Assembly (NCBI GenBank): GCA_023853785.1
Contig: JAJIRX010000767.1
Span: 1-64,000 of the forward strand
DNA length: 64,000 nucleotides
Direction: 5' to 3'
From: Psilocybe azurescens
Lineage: Eukaryota > Basidiomycota > Agaricomycetes > Agaricales > Agrocybaceae
Each line of letters begins with the position of its first letter. Position 1 is the first letter of the stretch. Positions 35,906-48,066 of the stretch are shown one piece after another. A program made the position numbers and the translations under genes. Below the pieces are notes generated by a model. The model saw nothing but the letters and a program-made list of their open reading frames with translations. It had not been told where the DNA came from and searched no databases.

Positions 35906-38722
35906 ATGGGATTACCCCAGGATTCTTCTACGCACTAAGGTTACTTCCCTACTTTACCATTCCATCTCTCATCGTCTTCTATTCGTTCAAGCTGTTGCAG
36001 GCATACTATGCAGCGGCCACTATCATCCCTACATGGATTATCATCCTCGTTGCAGTCACTGCACGTCCTGCTCTCTTCTATCTTAACTGGTACTACCGGA
36101 TATGGTCGAACCAAAGGATGGCTGCCGCCAACGGGGCTGTACTAGCTCCTCACATCAAAGAGTCGGCACTCAAAATCATTCCAGAGCTGATTCAGAGCAA
36201 CAGCACAGGCTATCCTGGTATGTCGTGTCTATATTCTATCCGTCGGGTGCAAGGTTAGACTATATAAAAAACAAATTGAAAAGGTGGGGTGATGCATCGG
36301 TTGTCGAGAGCTTATGGCAATACGTTCCAGTTCAGCCTTTTAACAAGTAGCACGGTGTGTCTTGGATTGCTCGGGGATAATTCGATCCCTTCTGTATCAG
36401 CAAAGTTAAACTAAGAGCACTTATAGGTGGTAACGATGGAACCAGACCACATCAAGGTATCGTTGCGTTCGTAGATATTAAATCGTTTTGTTGTTAATTT
36501 TTGCTAGGCAATGCTTGCAACTCAGTTTGATTCCTTCGACAAAGGCAGGAATTTTTTATCAACTCAATGGTCAATTGTTTGACACTGTTCAGGCTCGACA
36601 TTTATCTCTCAGATGGACTCTTTACTCGGGACAGGGGTCTTCAATGCCGATGGTCAGTGATTTTTCTTCATTTCGAGGACACGATATTGAAGTGGATGTA
36701 ATCGTGTAGGCGAAATGTGGAAGTATGCCGAACAGCTCACTGACAGTACATTGTGTCAGTTTTCATCTTTACTTTCTTATCATATAGGTTCCACCGTGCA
36801 ATGACTCGTCCGTTCTTCACGCGTGAGCGAATCAGCGATTTCGATATTTACGACCGAAACTGCGACCTGTCAATTAAGGCTGCGAAGGAGAGGCTCAAAG
36901 AAGGATATTCATTCAACTTCCAGGTATGCTCTCGAAAGTCTATGTCGCTTTCATATTGAATCTGTGTTCATGAAATTTATTGCGTAGGATCTTGTCTCAC
37001 GCTTTACATTGGACTCGGCCTCCGAATTCTTGTTCGGAAATAGCGTTGGCTCTCTCTGTGCTGGTATCCCATACCCTCCTTCCGCAGCGAAAAAACACTG
37101 GACGAATATTACACACACCCTTCGACGATATTCACGAATGCATTTTCGGCGGGTCAAGTCAAGTCAGTTGAGCGATTTGGGCTGGGCACAGACTGGCCTC
37201 TCGCAGAACTGTGGGGTGATCACGTTAAACCTTTTAGAAAGGTAATTGATGATTTCACGGAGCCATTGATGAAAGAGGCTCTGGAGAAGAGGAAGCGAGA
37301 TTTGACGCAGAAGGAAAAGAGCACTGGTGCGGAGGATGTGGAGGATGTGGAGGACGTCAGCTTGTTAACTCATTTAGTCAGACACACGCAAGGTCCGTAC
37401 ACAAAGTATTCCTTCGATGTCAAAGAAATTAACCGAATTTCAACCTTTTTCAGATCAGGAAACTATCAAAGATGAAGTACGATACTCCGGTCCTACTCGT
37501 GAACAATTTCCTCATTGGCGACTGTACATCTTTAGCTAGTGAATCTTATGGTTGCTGGACGCGATACCGTATGTCATACCCTCTCTCGTCTTATACACGT
37601 CCGTCAAATGCTGATATTTTGTTTGTTAATTGAGACCCTGTCGCTTTTGACATTCTCAATGTACATGCTCACACAGCACCCAGATATCGAGAAACGACTT
37701 CGCCAGGAAATCTTTGACAAGGTCGGTTCTAGCGGTAGACCGACATATGAACAGATGCGGGATATGAAGTTCATGCGGGCATTCCTCAACGGTTCGTCTC
37801 TAATTTGTGTGAATTTTCCCAATCCTCAAAGCTCTTGTATCTTCAAGAGGTTCTCAGACTTATATCCTCCCGTGTATGTGACTCTATTGCGTTGGAATAT
37901 TGGCATACTGATAAGATGTCATTAGCCCTGGTAATATGAGGTATTAGGCTCCTCTAAAAGTTTACAGACGATGTTTAATAGATCAATCTGGTTACAGAAC
38001 CCCTAATAAAGACGTATTTCTACCGTCCAAGCGAGAAGGACAGCCACCGCTGTTTATCCCTGCTAACACAACGTGTGTGCCATTTCATCCCATAGTGATC
38101 CGATACGGATGTCTATTCTGACTTTCGTTTTAGTTGCATGTATAGTATTCTGGTCATGCAAAGGAGAACCGACTTATGGGGACCAGACGGTATCCTTTAC
38201 TCATTCTATATCCCTTTCAGAGTTTGATTGATTTCGAATCTAGCATTGAAATTTGACCCTGACCGCTTCCTCGACGAGAGACTGCACAAATATCTGATTC
38301 CCAATCCTTTTATCTTTTGTCCTTTCAATGCGGGTCCAAGGATCTGTCTGGGACAACAGGTGTGTAGAAAAAGACGTTGCCGCCGTGATGATGTCACCTT
38401 ATCTAAGCTTTTTCGCAGTTCGCATATTACGAAGCGACATTCTACCTCGTTCGTCTGCTCCAAAATTTCCAAAACTTTACTCTAGACCAGGCAACAAACA
38501 CCCCACCTCCCGCTGACTGGGCAAATGGAGAGGGTTTGAAAGCAACGGAGAAGATCTTTCCTTTGTCACATCTTACGTTGTATGTAAAGGTAAGCCGCTG
38601 ACTCGCTTTAAACATGTCTTTTCTCGCAGTCGTGCCTTTTCGATGAGAAAATCAAACTCACTTTGTCTATTTAGGACGGCCTTTGGGTTACTATGAAAGA
38701 ACTCGGCCCCAAAGATGTATAG
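35906..38722 (+). CDS. Cytochrome P450, array gene 2 (CYP63/CYP5136-like)
   Basis: Close paralogue of the next gene, with the same exon plan. The ATG at 35906 gives MGLP, and restoring a C to the CCCC run yields [17 protein letters not shown], matching gene 3. Present: [54 protein letters not shown], ExxR in [35 protein letters not shown] and the end LGPKDV, TAG 38720-38722. Frame breaks: 35914 (C run), 37090 (AAAAAA, needs one A to read [15 protein letters not shown]) and 37860 (one base too many before TATCCTCCC). The intron after FDSFDKG uses GC instead of GT (AAAG|GCAGGA). The first two are homopolymer type, the third is not. Confidence 0.85.
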
Positions 38723-39349
38723 AATCAGAGCCTTCGACACTTGTAATAACTGTTATGTGGCTGCTTTTAGGAGACAAAGATGCCTTGACTTGAACCGGTA
38801 TGGGCGCTTCCGGACACATCAATCTGAAACCATCGTGTCGTTGAAAAAGCTGTCAGTAGCAGTGCATGTGATTACAATTAAGTATGCTTGCATATTCAGA
38901 CATCCTTCAAGAGCGAATGATTTTATCAAGAGCTAGTTTGAGCTTTCTAGATTTTGCCTTTGAGTCATGATGTGAGATGATCACACAGCCAATCTGGTCA
39001 AGGCTATTTGACAAACCGATAGCCGGAGATTGAAATGATGGCCGTTTGGTCATTTCTCCTGACAAGGCATTTTCAGCAACATGCCGAAGTTCGGGCTAGT
39101 TCAGGGCTCTTGATCTGTGCCGCCAACTTTGCTGCCAATTCGTTCATTTGCTGCAGCTAAGCTCGCTTGTTTGGCTTACTAACGCATATTGCTGCGGTCT
39201 GGTTGTTCCTGAATATCCATCGCGTTAAGCGTTGGCTGTATTCTGACCACCCAGTGCATCAAACATACATTCTTCTGCCAGCGTTTCCGTTCTGTTCCTC
39301 ACATACTAACTAGGTTCTACTTGTTTCCAGTGCAAAGCTGGCGCGCAAA
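38723..39349. other. Promoter region of array gene 3
   Basis: No coding sequence. Near 39177-39340 it resembles the upstream region of array gene 2. Confidence 0.5.
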
Positions 39350-42153
39350 ATGGAATTACCGCCCGGGTTCTTCTATACATTAGGCTTAGTGCCTTACTTC
39401 ACCATCCCATCTGTTGCCGTCTTCTATGCGTTTAGGCTGCTACAGGCATACTATCCCGCGACCGCATTCATCGCTACATGGTTCATTATCCTCGTTGCAG
39501 CCATTGCGCGCCCGGTTCTCTTTTATCTTGGCTGGTATTATCAGTTGTGGGCGGACAAAAGGACTGCTGCTGCCAATGGGGCGATATTGGCTCCTCACAT
39601 TAAAGAGTCGGCGTTCGAGATAATTCCAGAGTTGATTCAAAGTAACCGTGACGGTTATCCAGGTATGTCTTGTTCAATTTTGTGTACATTCAGACGCGTT
39701 TCGTTTAATACCAACAACGCAAAGGTGGAATGTTGTATCGATGGACGAGGGTTCATGGTTACACATACCAGCTTAGTCTCCTGACAAGTAGCACGGTACG
39801 TTGCAGAATTTGTCGCGTCTACGGTAGCTGAACACGTTACTTAGGTGGTGACACTGGAACCAGATCACATCAAGGTATCTTTGAGTCCGCGAATGTAGTC
39901 TGTTGTTAACCCTTGGCAGGCATTACTGGCGACTCAATTCGATACCTTTGACAAAGGTCAAACCATCTGTCCCAGTTTAATGCTCGCTTACCTGATGCCT
40001 TTGAATAGGCTCCACTTTCATCTCCCAGATGAATTCTCTGCTCGGGACTGGAGTATTCAATTCTGACGGTGTGTGTACTTCGCTGGTTCTTGAAAACACC
40101 CCGACGACGTTACTGAAGTGACCCTGTAGGCGAGATGTGGAAGTGAGCTACAGCCGTTCTTCCACTTTCCGTCAATATTTAGTCTTTTCGTTTCACAGAT
40201 TTCATCGAGCAATGACTCGACCTTTCTTCACGCGCGAGCGGATCAGTGATTTTGATATTTACGATCGAAATTGCGACCTGTCGATCAAAGCTGCGAAGGA
40301 ACGACTTAAAGAAGGGTACACAGTTAACTTCCAGGTATGTGTTCTGATCGGCTTATTGTGCCTCGTCCATATTGCTCTCGACCTGTCGGCTGTGTTCATG
40401 GGTATTCTGTTGCGTAGGACCTTGTTTCGCGGTTTACACTGGACTCAGCCTCGGAGTTCTTATTCGGAAATAATGTTGGCTCTCTTTCAGCTGGTATCCC
40501 ATATCCTCCTTCTGCGGCGAAGAGAGCAGATGACTCGTACTGCAACCATCCCTCGACTATCTTCACAAGTGCATTTTCGGCGGGTCAACTGAAGTCCGTT
40601 GAACGGATTGGGTTGGGAAAAGACTGGCCTCTCGCCGAGTTGTGGAAAGATCAAGTTAAACCCTTTAGAAAGGTTATTGATGATTTTACGGAGCCGTTGA
40701 TGAAAAAGGCGCTGGAGAAGAGGGAGAGTGATTTGAGGGAGAAGGAAAAGAGTCCCGATGCGGATGATGTGGAGGATGTCACTTTATTGACTCATCTGGT
40801 CAGGCATACTCAAGGTCGGTGGACGAACCCTTCCTTGAACGTTTGGAGATATTAACTGAGAGTTTACTTGTTGTTAGACCAAAATATAATCAAAGACGAA
40901 GTGAGATATTAATCGTTCAGAGTCCATTTGGAATCGTCTTTACTCACCGGAATTTTTCTCCTTCTCAGCTGGTCAATCTCATGGTTGCTGGACGCGATAC
41001 TGTAAATCGTTTCCAATCTACCTCACCCAAGCTGACTTATACCTTTCCTAAAGACCATGTGTCTCTTGACGTTTTCGATGTACATGCTCACCCAACATCC
41101 GGACATCGAGAAACGACTTCGCCAGGAAATCTTTGACAAGGTCGGTCCTAACGGTAGGCCGACATACGGCCAGATGCGAGAAATGAGATTCATGAGGGCT
41201 TTTCTAAATGGTTTGTCTCTCCCGTATTTCGCGTGTTTAATCATGTCCTGAAAGGTTTTGTTGCTTTTGCAGAGGTTCTCAGACTTTACCCCCTGTGTAT
41301 GCCGCTATTTTTGACTAATGTGATATATTATACTTATAATTAATGTCCTGTCGTTAGCCCGGTCAACATGCGGTATGTGATTTTGACGATAAAGACGTAT
41401 ACGGCGCTTATTGGATCCATCTGTTCATAGGACCCCAAACAAAGCTGTTCTCCTACCCACCAAGCGGGAGGGCCAGCCACCACTCTTTGTCCCCGCTAAT
41501 ACGACGTATGTTCCAGCCTCACCTAGATCAACCTAAGAATTGATTTAACTTTAATTCCCGATACCGCAATCCAGATGCATGTATAGTATTCTTGACATGC
41601 AGAGGAGAACCGACTTGTGGGGACCAGACGGTGTGGTCCATTCATCCTGTATTCCAGTCTCAGTGTTTTGATACTTTATGATCCAGCTTTGAAATTTGAT
41701 CCTGACCGCTTCCTCGATGCGAGATTGCACAAATATCTGACTCCCAACCCTTTCATTTTCTGCCCATTTAACGCCGGCCCTCGGATTTGTCTTGGTCAAC
41801 AGGTCAGTACATCGCCTTCTGGTAAAGATTTTTATCTGAGGTCGTACCCACAATAGTTTGCATATCACGAAGCCACATTCTACCTTGTTCGTCTGCTGCA
41901 GAACTTCAAAAACTTTACTCTAGACAACGCTACAAACACCCCACCTCCCACTGACTGGGCGAAAGGAGAAGGCTTAAAAACAACTGAGAAAGTTTATTTA
42001 CTGTCACATCTTACGATGTACATCAAGGTAAGTCGTAGATTCATTATAGGTCTCTTCCTTTTTGCGACAGATGGTGGGTGTAACATTCATGTTGTTTTTA
42101 TTCAGGATGGACTTTGGATCAATATGGAGGAACTTGGTGCCAACGAAGTATAG
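39350..42153 (+). CDS. Cytochrome P450, array gene 3 (CYP63/CYP5136-like), intact
   Basis: The best-preserved member: all 18 exons (17 introns) join in frame to about 589 residues, slightly long for a P450 and normal for this family. N-terminus [17 protein letters not shown] with two hydrophobic stretches, then [42 protein letters not shown], the I-helix [22 protein letters not shown], Exx[40 protein letters not shown], the haem loop [13 protein letters not shown] with the axial Cys, and the end LGANEV, TAG 42151-42153. The YPL-PVNMR joint uses donor CT|GTGTAT. The gene serves as the reference for judging the others. Expected to be ER-bound and to need P450 reductase. Confidence 0.95.
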
Positions 42154-42467
42154 ACATACGACTTAGAAGACCCTATTTCCTGTTAATTTGAGCACCTTAA
42201 ATGTATGTACTTTCGAGCAAACTTGAAGGCTTTTGAGGAAAGCAACCAGTGCAGTACACATGTAAAAAATTTCAGTTAAATATTAAACACAATTGCACTG
42301 CGTTTTTAACATCTGAGTGTCAAATCTCCATGGCAGCTCAATGGCAGCTTTGATTTTGTTTTGATATAAGCTGTTACGACCTTTCGAGGTGCATGCGCCC
42401 ATGTGATCCATAATTTTGGGCTGCTGCCTGTGGCTGTGCTGTCCTCACTTGCTTCCAACCTCCTTCC
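42154..42467. other. Spacer between P450 and coilin-like gene
   Basis: 313 bp, AT-rich at first. It holds the terminator of the P450 and the promoter of the next gene. No TATA box seen. Confidence 0.4.
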
Positions 42468-44531
42468 ATGCGTTTACGCATCCAAACCCAGAGCCCTCTA
42501 CCCCTCTTGAAGGCATGGTTTACTCCAGATGTACAGTCAGCTCCTGAAAAGATATACAATCTCAAGGAAAGCCTATGTCGGGAGGTTCATATTCTAAAAG
42601 ATGGACGACACGATGCCGAGCACTTGACATTACTACTTGACGGCTTTGAGCTATTGGATGATAGTCTTTTTGACACTGTTGTCAGAGATGGGGATCTGAT
42701 ATGTATAAAGATACGCCCTTTAGAACATATATTGAATTCAAAGGCGTTGTTGGAGGTCAATCAAGGTGCGTCCTGTCCCTATATATTTTGTCAAGTTGCA
42801 GTCAAACATATCTTCTGGCTTCCTTATAGAGCGTACTCGTGGACAAAAGAGAAAACGTTCGAGCAGCGTGCATAAGCTGACCATTATATCGGCTAGGCCG
42901 TTGACCAATGCAACAACCGCCGCCCTACCCAAAAACACATAGACAAACGCTCACATCTGCCAGAAGAGAGTAGCTCTGACTCGGATTCGTCGACATCTTC
43001 CTCTTCATCTTCATCGACATCTTCTTCATCCTCATCATCATCCTCTTCGTCATCGCCTTCCATCTCTTCCTCCCCTCCAAAACCATTTACGTCCAAAAAA
43101 TCTGCTTCCGCTGCACCCAAAGTCATATCAAGGTAAGTTGAATTTTGTTCTGAATTACATATATGGCTCTATTTTCTACTTTTACCAGTCAGACTACTTC
43201 TAGCCAGACCACCTTTCACACTCCTCCAGGCTTTGGAAAACCCACGACCCACTCGAGAAATCAGCGCCGCCGGAAAAAGCGGGAATTTGACAAGACTGCT
43301 GCTTTAATTGGGAAGACGAAGCCTACATCCGTGCCTCCAAAGGGCAGCTCAGATGCGAACTCTTTACCCTTGGGACCGTCGAAGACCAGGTCCACCCTTC
43401 CTACCGCCGACCCATCGACGCTAGTCCCGCTAGCTCAGTCAGTGACATCGACATACGCCCCACAGAAGAAAGCAGGGGCCGAACATGACGCGGACACCGA
43501 AACGGGAGGAGTTCTGCCAGGATCTGCACTTGGGAGCGAAGATGTCAGCTCTAGCAGCACGCCAGTTTATATTACCAAGGAGCAGGTAATGATGAGCTCA
43601 CTGAGGAACAAGAACAAGAAGAAGGGGTTCAAACTTTCCATGGCGAATCCTATTCCGCAAAAGATCATCTTTTCGGCTAATGAGCCCGCGAATGGCGCAC
43701 AAATTGAGGGAGCTGCGCCGAGGCATGAAGCGGGAGTAGCAATGTTGGATTCCTCCCCGAGCAAACTCTCTCAAGTCATGTTCGACAACCACGGCTAGTT
43801 CCCCCTTCTGAGCTCCAAGAGAGGTCAGATCCCTGCCAATATGTTTGTGACGAGCGTCGATGTGGAAGCTGGGATGTGGGATAATACCAACACCACACAA
43901 CAGTCGTCAAAACGGAGGAGCCGGAAGAAAGCAAAATCGCAGAATGAGGACGAGTACTATGCACAGAATTGGTATGGGCAGGACGAGTCTTTGGCGACGG
44001 AAGATGCTTCTGTGGTGTTGTCTTATTCTGAGGCTGACCCGACCCCGAGCGTTAACGCGAACGCGAACGCCAGTTATCCATCCACTTCAGAGCAATTTGA
44101 CTGGGATCAGGCTGAACGTGTTTGGGACAAGAGCGTCGCAGTGTCAACCCTGGATCAGCTAGTTGTTGGTGGTATTGTCGCTTGGAAGGTTTGTCGATCT
44201 TTTCTTCCTTTATCTTTTGCTTGTCAATTAACCCGCGTCCTACTTTCAGGATCTCGCAATTAATCCGCAGACCTTCTCGCCCGAGTTTTTGTTGAGCGTT
44301 GCGAAGGTGATCCGTATAGATGCACCTACCGTTGGTGCCGCTCCGGGATCTGAAAATGCGGTAGTCGTTCGTCTTATACCACGTTCTGGATCGAGTCAGG
44401 CAGCCCTATCGTTCGGGCTTGCTGGTAACTTTGATGCGTATGACGAAGGTGAAGGGGGAATGTTGGGCGAAGAGGAGACGGTGGCATGGAGCAGTGTGTC
44501 GGATCCTCAGTGGCGCATTTTGAAAATCTAA
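42468..44531 (+). CDS. Coilin-like nuclear-body protein
   Basis: The N-terminal block is like the coilin N domain: MRLRIQTQSPLPLLKAWF, LTLLLDGFELLDDS, VVRDGDLICIKI. The middle is a basic QKRKRSSS stretch and a long Ser/acidic low-complexity run (about 42968-43075). Then comes PPGFGKPTTHSRNQRRRKKRE, an RG/box-like region, LPANMFVTSVDVEAG, and a C-terminal Tudor-like part (VGGIVAWKDLAINPQTF, SDPQWRILKI), TAA 44529-44531. Coilin organises Cajal bodies for snRNP maturation. The identification rests on this order of blocks, not on a database match. Frame breaks lie at 42935 (AAAAA, needs one A to read KKHIDKRSHLPEE) and around 43795-43835. Confidence 0.68.
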
Positions 44532-46442
44532 CGTTGGTGGACTTGATATAATGCTCTACAAATTGTGACGGTATACATAGCTTATCTCTTTTTGAAGCAG
44601 TTCCGATGCACCAATTTACCGACTGGCCCATGTTGCGATTATCGACTTTTTCGTGTTCTCCCTTTGCCCTTTTGTTGTCCATGAAACACTTGAGACGGTT
44701 TGATTGTGCTTATTTCAAAAGCCAAGGCAATGAATGACACCTTTCCAACATGAAGATCGCATCGCATAGAACAGTGACGCATATATATGCGTACACAGTA
44801 GTAGGCCTGTGTCCTTGGTGAGGTGAGCGTTGATCTGATCATTCACCTGCTCCGTGTCCAAATATCATCGCCTTCAGCATCTTGTTCTTGCTCCCTGCAA
44901 TCAGCTCTCTGGAACAAACTCGGAATCGCATATCTCCGTTCAAAGGGTTCTCATAATCAGATTAACCTTACATGACGGTGATCAAGGCAATCAGATCCTG
45001 AGTGAGCGAGACGCGAAAGGCTTCTTTCGAATAATGTATAACGCCGATTCTCGGTATTCCTATGTATGCATCATGTCTCAAATGAACCATACATGATGCA
45101 CAGGCTCTCCATCTGCTGACACAACTTCAAGACATGTTCAGTATTAAGTAAATCATCTAAGACCTTCTCCATCCTCTTCCTCTTCGTCGTCGGATTCATT
45201 GACCTTGATGGCTTATACGGCGCGTGAGTTGGTCGAGGCTTCCATGTGGATGTCAGTTTTGTAGGAAAGGCGAAAATCACGCAAAATGTGTATAAAATAT
45301 AATTTATATGACCCGGATGGCCCTTCGAATAAGTCTTCTGGAAATAGAAAAAATGCCCTAAAAACAAGAATTTTGTCCAGCCCGGTAGGGGTATTGGTCC
45401 ATTTGCAACCATTTTGCGTCAAGATCGGCACTATGATATTGTATAATTGACCCCATATAATACTACATAATACATGTATTTGGATGTCTCGTCGATTATG
45501 TATAAGTATAAATAGAATGGCAGATGGGCGCGGTTCGCTTAAATTTAATTATGTCGTCCTCCTATAATATAAGTAGATTATTTGGTCAGGGAAGTTACTA
45601 TACGTCCCTCAAGAGATAGACTCGCAGCAGCGAAGAGGACTTAAAGAGATATAATTGCGGAGAGGCAGACAAGGTGGTAGATATCCCTGGGCCTGAACTT
45701 TCAAGCGAAACCGAGAAAGAGACTCAAAGGACAAGCCTCCATGTAACATTGAGTACATCAACAATGCATGATCACGATGGATACTAGGATGACAAGCTAA
45801 GTACTCGTATGAAATCAAGAGCAACCTTTAAATCGGCTGGCGAGTCTCACAGATTAAGTCCTCGTGCTTTGTACAGGAAATACTGCTCCATGCGAGGACC
45901 AAATCAGACATACGGAAATGGAGATGAAAATTTAAACCTTTCAGTCCATGGCACACCCTCCAAAGCGGCGACCGGGAATGGGCGTTTCCGGATGCCCTCC
46001 AATTCCAACAAAGCGAAAGCTCTATTTTTAGTGAACCGCTGTAAATCTGGCGGCTCACCGCTTCATATACAGCCCAGAGTGGCTAAATAACATAGAGTAG
46101 AGTATTTATAGCGCCAGTCGGTGTGACGGTTATTGCTTGTCAGATTGGCATGCCCAGCTTTACAACCGCGCTGCCAATGTGACAGCTCTGGTACCAGAGG
46201 TGGTCCGCAGTGGGTAACACGTCCGAAAGAAGAGGAACCTGAATGAGAATAGGCATTGCATCCGACAGAACAGGACCTTGGCCAGAGATAAAGATAGACT
46301 ATCCTCAGATAGAGATACCTAGAGATTGAATATCTTTCTATAATTAGACAGTGGTAAAGCTACATATTTGCTTGGCTGGCAAGATATGTTTCTCAGTTCT
46401 CCCCGCTTAGAAGATTCTGAAAGCCCTCTCTATTAACCCACC
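44532..46442. other. Intergenic region, no gene accepted
   Basis: 1.9 kb. Short frames at 44854-45096, 45071-45431 and 45809-46090 have no family features or intron support. The second half is AT-rich. Confidence 0.45.
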
Positions 46443-47287
46443 ATGGCCTCCACCTTATCGACGTCACTGTATACCTTAGCAATGACATTGTATACCTTGG
46501 GCATATATCGCGTTTATTACTTCAAGAAGAGGTTCAGGTCCCAAGCAAACCCTGATGCAAGATCTGACCAAGATATTTACTTCGAAATGCTGGCGAGCTA
46601 CCACCTGTGGGGAGATACTTTGTCAGAGATGAACTCAGCGTGGAGGGCAGCGCGCGATGTCTGCATTCTTCTTCTGTCGTGTGTATTCACAGCTCAGAAT
46701 ATCCGTAATACAATTTGACGCCGGTGAAAACAGGCTCTCAGTTGCAATTCTTCAGATCGATGTTGTGGCAGGGACCATATTCGCTCGAACGTCTGCGATC
46801 TCTGCTTTCCTGTTCGCCACAACGGGCCTCGTTTTGAGTCACCTATACACTTCCAAGAAGCTGGACCTAAACAGTAGAAGCATCATAGATAAATGGGTTA
46901 AGGTATGCCTCTTGTTACCGCTCAACAGTGAGACCATCGAATAGCTAATGTGACCCTTCGTCTGATATACCTACAGGCATCCATGAGCATTGATACAGTA
47001 ACATCGGTGGAGTTCTGGGCGTGTTTGGTTTTACCCATTTCTTGTACAATCTGGTCAGTATTTTACCCAGCATTTATACATTGATCTAATATTGAAGATC
47101 GTAAAGGTCGGGATTATTTTGCATGGCAGCATTGACCGTTGTTGCATACCCGAATGCAACAAGCTCCAACGCCACAGCAGGACGCATGGATAAAAGCTCC
47201 GTAACAACGACCTTGATATACTTTGCCCTTTTAATTTTGATTAAAGTCGTCAAAATATTCAGGGCAGTGAGAATACTGGTGGAATAG
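46443..47287 (+). CDS. Multi-span membrane protein of unknown family (copy C)
   Basis: Four exons, all in frame: MASTLSTSLYTLAMTLYTLG with a first hydrophobic span, YYFKKRFRSQ, EMNSAWRAARDVCILLLS, LSVAILQIDVVAGTIFARTS, a hydrophobic span, SIIDKWVK, ASMSIDTVTSVEFWACLVLP, then a span (SGLFCMAALTVVAY), NATSSNATAGR, a last span (LIYFALLILIKVVKIF) and the end RAVRILVE, TAG 47285-47287. Intron phases (2, 0, 2) match the last three introns of the gene at 25418. The two share the AWxxxRDVC, KWVK, EFW and terminal RAxRIL blocks but little else, so they are distant paralogues. About four spans are likely, with N-glycosylation-type NAT sites. Function unknown. This copy has no frame break. Confidence 0.75.
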
Positions 47288-47804
47288 GGGCATTAAAAAA
47301 TCGGTTTAAATCAGAGAAGAAGGGTAGTTAGAAGTACCAGACGGTTTTTATCTTCAAGTATCCATATTTATCGAATGATTTGTGCTTTATGTAGGGACAC
47401 ATATATGTTTTCAACCAAATGTACACGATACGATTTTTTTTACTTCCCTCTGGTGTCTTCTAATACCGCTAGTAATAAATTTATTAACCAGAGAGAGTCG
47501 TGCTATGTAAGTGGTCAAACATAGTTAATTATTTTAGCAAGACAAGCTATGAGTAAGTACGAAAGAAGAAACCCACAACTACAACAATACTACTTAATGC
47601 TGACTAAATGAGCCGCATATTTGAAGCTCAGCACTTATCTTTAAACTATCCGCTGTCTTATATTCTTCCTTGCGATATAAAAAGTTGAAAATGAGCTGCC
47701 TATACTTATGCTGGTAAATTTCTTCTCTTATACATCTTGTAATCTAAAAATAGACTGAGCGGAGGCAAAATAACGCAGCCTAAGACTATAAATGGAAACT
47801 GTTC
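47288..47804. other. AT-rich spacer before the foldback element
   Basis: 500 bp with no coding sequence. In particular, no N-terminal kinase exons (for example a GKGAFG-type lead-in) are found here. Confidence 0.5.
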
Positions 47805-48066
47805 CATCAGCAAATCTGGGAAATTCTCATTTAGCATTATTATTTGGACCTAGCAAGAAATAGCAATATATTGCAATACAAGATCATTGTAATATTATAA
47901 ACCTCAGAGATTAAAATTGTTAAGCTATTATAAGACAATACAAGCAAATATATTATGAGGTCATAATATTGTAACAATCTCATAAACATTTGAATTGCTA
48001 TATATTGCTATTTCTTGCTAGGTCCAAACAATAATGCTAAATGAGAATTTCCCAGATTTGCTGATG
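47805..48066. mobile_element. Foldback/MITE-like element with about 70 bp terminal inverted repeats
   Basis: The left arm begins CATCAGCAAATCTGGGAAAT (47805) and runs through TAGCAAGAAATAGCAATATA. The right arm is its reverse complement, ending ATTTCCCAGATTTGCTGATG (48066), with one mismatch in the first 60 bp or so. The inner part is also imperfectly palindromic (TTGTAATATTATAAACCTCA near 47888-47907 against TGAGGTCATAATATTGTAACAA near 47956-47977). Total 262 bp, AT-rich, no coding capacity. This is the structure of a non-autonomous DNA transposon. I see no clear target-site duplication. Confidence 0.8.

Noticed and set aside
41281..41360. A frameshift in array P450 gene 3 at CTTTACCCCCTGTGTATG
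   Set aside because: The joint reads in frame as YPL-PVNMR if the donor is CT|GTGTAT, and array gene 1 behaves the same way (YPR-PVDMR).
1..42153. A secondary-metabolite biosynthetic cluster
   Set aside because: P450s, a hydrolase and a GST remnant are present, but no polyketide, peptide or terpene synthase, and housekeeping genes (SEC14, tRNA, PDI) lie between them.
45809..46090. 93-codon plus-strand frame
   Set aside because: Basic, low-similarity composition in an AT-rich spacer, with an equally long antisense frame.
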